Assembly: GCF_000374585.1 (NCBI RefSeq)
Contig: NZ_KB894644.1
Location: 292,133-356,132 of the forward strand
DNA from: Phocaeicola barnesiae DSM 18169 = JCM 13652
GTDB taxonomy: Bacteria; Bacteroidota; Bacteroidia; Bacteroidales; Bacteroidaceae
Direction of reading: 5' to 3'
DNA length: 64,000 nucleotides
The notes under the pieces are model-generated. The model was not told where the DNA came from and ran no database searches. It saw nothing but the letters and a program-made list of their open reading frames with translations. The position numbers and the translations under genes are program-made. Below are positions 62,247 through 64,000 of this stretch, one piece after another; within the stretch, counting starts at the first letter, position 1, and the number at the start of each line of letters is the position of its first letter.

Positions 62247-63749
62247 ATGATGAAGAGATATTTCCTTAATCCTGACTACAAATTACGTAAAGACGGGGAT
62301 AGATTCCTTTTATATTGTAGAAATGACAAAAAATATGATTCTGAAGAAGTAGAAACATTTATCCATCCATATCATGCTTGGATATTATCTCTTTTTTCAA
62401 AAGGTATCTCTTTAGAGGATGTTATTTGTCTGCTTGTAAAAAAAATAGGCATCTCAGCATCTAAAGCATCGGAGATTATATATCCATGGATTAAGAATTC
62501 AACTTCATTTATATTAAATATAAGAGGTGTTGAATTATTAATTCCTAAAAATATTATTATAGAGGAAAATACTATAATAGACTTTGATAATCTTACAAAT
62601 TATGATATTGAATTACCTGAAAGCGTTCAATGGGTTGATTTGGAAACAAGAAGGCTAGAAGTTCCTTTGAATATAACATTTATGCTTACAAATAGATGTG
62701 TAACTAATTGTTATTATTGCTATGCTGATACAAAAACTCAGGTCAAGAAATTACTTCCTACAAAACGAATTAAAGAAATTATTCATCAAGCTAAGAATTT
62801 AGGTGTTAATAATATAAATTTAATTGGAGGGGAAGTTTTTCTTCATCCTTATTGGTATGATATACTCAAAGAATTAATAGATGCAGATTTTTGCCCTGAT
62901 TCTATTTCAACAAAAGTTCCTTTAACTAAAAATATAATAAAACATTTAAAAGAAATAGGGTATAAAGGAAAAATTCAATTATCAATTGACTCGATAAATC
63001 CACAATTGACGCAATTGATATATAAAGTAAATACTCATTATATCGAATGTGTTAAAAAGGGTATTATGCTTCTTGAAGAGGCAAACATACCATATAAAAT
63101 AGAAAGTGTTTTAACGAAAGATACAGCTTCGATTGAGAATATAATGTCTCTTTACTCTTTTTTTAAAGATAAGAAAAATTTATTGTTTTGGGAAATTCGA
63201 GAGGCGATGTTTTCCCATTTTATTAGAGAATGTGATTTTCAAGCATTAATGGCACCCAAAGAAGTATTGAAAAATATTAATACATACATAAAAAGTAATA
63301 TTGAAAAAATAGCGCCATTTCCCATTATAACACGAAGATCAGAATCTTCAAGGAAATATTTTCAAACTAAGAATGGGTGTAGATTTTTTATAGGGAGACA
63401 TTGTACAGCTCTAAATTCTCATTTTTTTGTTCTCCCTGATGGAAAATGCACTATTTGTGAGCAATTGTATTGGAATGCTAATTTTATTATTGGTGATTTA
63501 AACAATGATAATATTATGGATGTTTGGAATTCTCAACGGTCAAGAGAACTACTAATGATAAAGCAAGAAAACATTAATGTCAAAAGTGCTTGTCATGATT
63601 GTAAATTATTTAATGATTGTTTTATAATAACGAGAAATCGATGTTGGAGTGACATAATTAAAGCGTATGGGGCTAGCAATTGGGACTTCCCTGATCCACG
63701 TTGTTGTTATGCCCCCAAAATGAACACTAACATAACATATGATATATAA
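62247..63749 (+). CDS. Radical SAM/SPASM peptide maturase with N-terminal recognition domain
   Basis: This 500-residue enzyme starts with about 85 residues that read like a PqqD-type peptide-recognition element (YKLRKDGDRFLLYCRNDKKY, ISLEDVICLLVKKI). The radical SAM motif CVTNCYYC (Cx3Cx2C at 151-158) and GGEVF (about 194) follow. The C-terminal third has many Cys: VLPDGKCTICEQ, ACHDCKLFNDC, NRCW and DPRCC, as in SPASM domains that bind auxiliary iron-sulfur clusters. It probably installs cross-links in the peptide encoded just upstream. GC content is very low, unlike the chromosome, which suggests transfer. No transporter gene was seen before the window ends. Confidence 0.88.
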   Translation: MMKRYFLNPDYKLRKDGDRFLLYCRNDKKYDSEEVETFIHPYHAWILSLFSKGISLEDVICLLVKKIGISASKASEIIYPWIKNSTSFILNIRGVELLIPKNIIIEENTIIDFDNLTNYDIELPESVQWVDLETRRLEVPLNITFMLTNRCVTNCYYCYADTKTQVKKLLPTKRIKEIIHQAKNLGVNNINLIGGEVFLHPYWYDILKELIDADFCPDSISTKVPLTKNIIKHLKEIGYKGKIQLSIDSINPQLTQLIYKVNTHYIECVKKGIMLLEEANIPYKIESVLTKDTASIENIMSLYSFFKDKKNLLFWEIREAMFSHFIRECDFQALMAPKEVLKNINTYIKSNIEKIAPFPIITRRSESSRKYFQTKNGCRFFIGRHCTALNSHFFVLPDGKCTICEQLYWNANFIIGDLNNDNIMDVWNSQRSRELLMIKQENINVKSACHDCKLFNDCFIITRNRCWSDIIKAYGASNWDFPDPRCCYAPKMNTNITYDI

Positions 63750-64000
63750 GAACATATCACTAGTGTCCACTAAAAAATTAGAGGACGAGTTAAAAAATAT
63801 AATTATTAGATAAAATTGGTCCATCAAGACTGCTTTGTTCTTTGACATCATTGAATATAGTTTCGCTGAAGAGATCCCTAATGTAGTCTTGTCCGTCAGA
63901 GAAATGTAAGCTTCCAAAATTGGCGTATTGACTAGCATGTCTCTTTCGCATACCTTCGTGCTAAACTTAAAACTCGAAAGATTATGTTTAGCGAAAAAGA
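63750..64000. other. Right edge, no firm gene
   Basis: This AT-rich stretch follows the maturase. A possible small minus-strand gene lies at 63790-63951. A GTGTCCACT sequence near 63762 resembles an insertion-sequence end but has no partner in the window. Confidence 0.4.
63790..63951 (-). CDS. Possible small protein, 53 residues
   Basis: On the minus strand an ATG with a GAAGG ribosome-like site starts a 53-residue frame (MRKRHASQYANFGSLHFSDG...). It reads like soluble protein, converges on the radical SAM gene, and has no match I know. It may be the start of a larger, broken gene or a second small peptide. Confidence 0.3.
   Translation of the reverse strand: MRKRHASQYANFGSLHFSDGQDYIRDLFSETIFNDVKEQSSLDGPILSNNYIF

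Noticed and set aside
1..64000. CRISPR arrays, tRNA and rRNA genes
   Set aside because: No regularly spaced repeats, cloverleaf-like sequences or rRNA segments were recognised by eye; a tRNAscan or profile search would be decisive.

Overview
The window looks like a Bacteroidales chromosome, probably Bacteroides or Phocaeicola. The gene content and order are typical of that group: the sigma-54 activator/lptE/TPR/secG block, a rubredoxin-first rubrerythrin beside a Fur-type regulator, a ThrE-like exporter, a murQ/sugar-kinase pair, and an acyl-CoA synthetase beside an XRE-cupin regulator. Many genes are preceded by the Bacteroidetes -7 box TAnnTTTG. No rRNA, tRNA or CRISPR array was recognised.

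Positions 1-39219 are ordinary chromosome. After the 3' end of pdxA comes a tight operon (549-6046) of a nucleotidyltransferase, an ATP-grasp protein, a CDP-alcohol phosphatidyltransferase, a flippase-like membrane protein, a HAD hydrolase and an MFS transporter. Next to it are a PfkB kinase (minus strand) and a myo-inositol-3-phosphate synthase (7367-8674). Together they read as an inositol (phospho)lipid pathway, possibly through an activated CDP-inositol. Then follow a DUF5686 outer-membrane protein, the sigma-54/LptE/SecG block, rubrerythrin and Fur, NAD synthetase, an RND efflux operon, a YgbA-like protein, a ThrE-like exporter, ribosomal protein S1, MurNAc salvage genes, SlyD, aspartate ammonia-lyase, several small chromosomal genes and mnmE.

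Positions 39220 to about 60540 are accessory DNA. Element 1 starts directly after mnmE, whose 3' end is a known integration target in other bacteria. It holds short GGGACAC repeats, a protein with eight excisionase-like helix-turn-helix modules, a tyrosine recombinase, small HTH proteins, a RepA-like ATPase, a primase and the first genes of a conjugation operon (DUF4134/TraE type). The second DUF4134 gene breaks at about 48982, where element 2 begins. Element 2 is a mobilizable element with three tyrosine recombinases, an excisionase, a probable replication protein, a MobC-like protein, a relaxase and a membrane-anchored coiled-coil protein. To its right, on the minus strand, are a lincosamide-type nucleotidyltransferase with a nucleoside phosphorylase-like gene, and a three-gene restriction-modification remnant whose cytosine methyltransferase has lost its last motif.

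Positions about 60540-64000 are very AT-rich and mostly non-coding. The exception is a compact candidate peptide natural-product locus: a 37-residue four-cysteine peptide (62068-62181) followed 65 bases later by a radical SAM/SPASM enzyme with a probable N-terminal peptide-recognition domain (62247-63749). This is the strongest candidate for an undescribed system in the window. The cluster may continue past the right edge.
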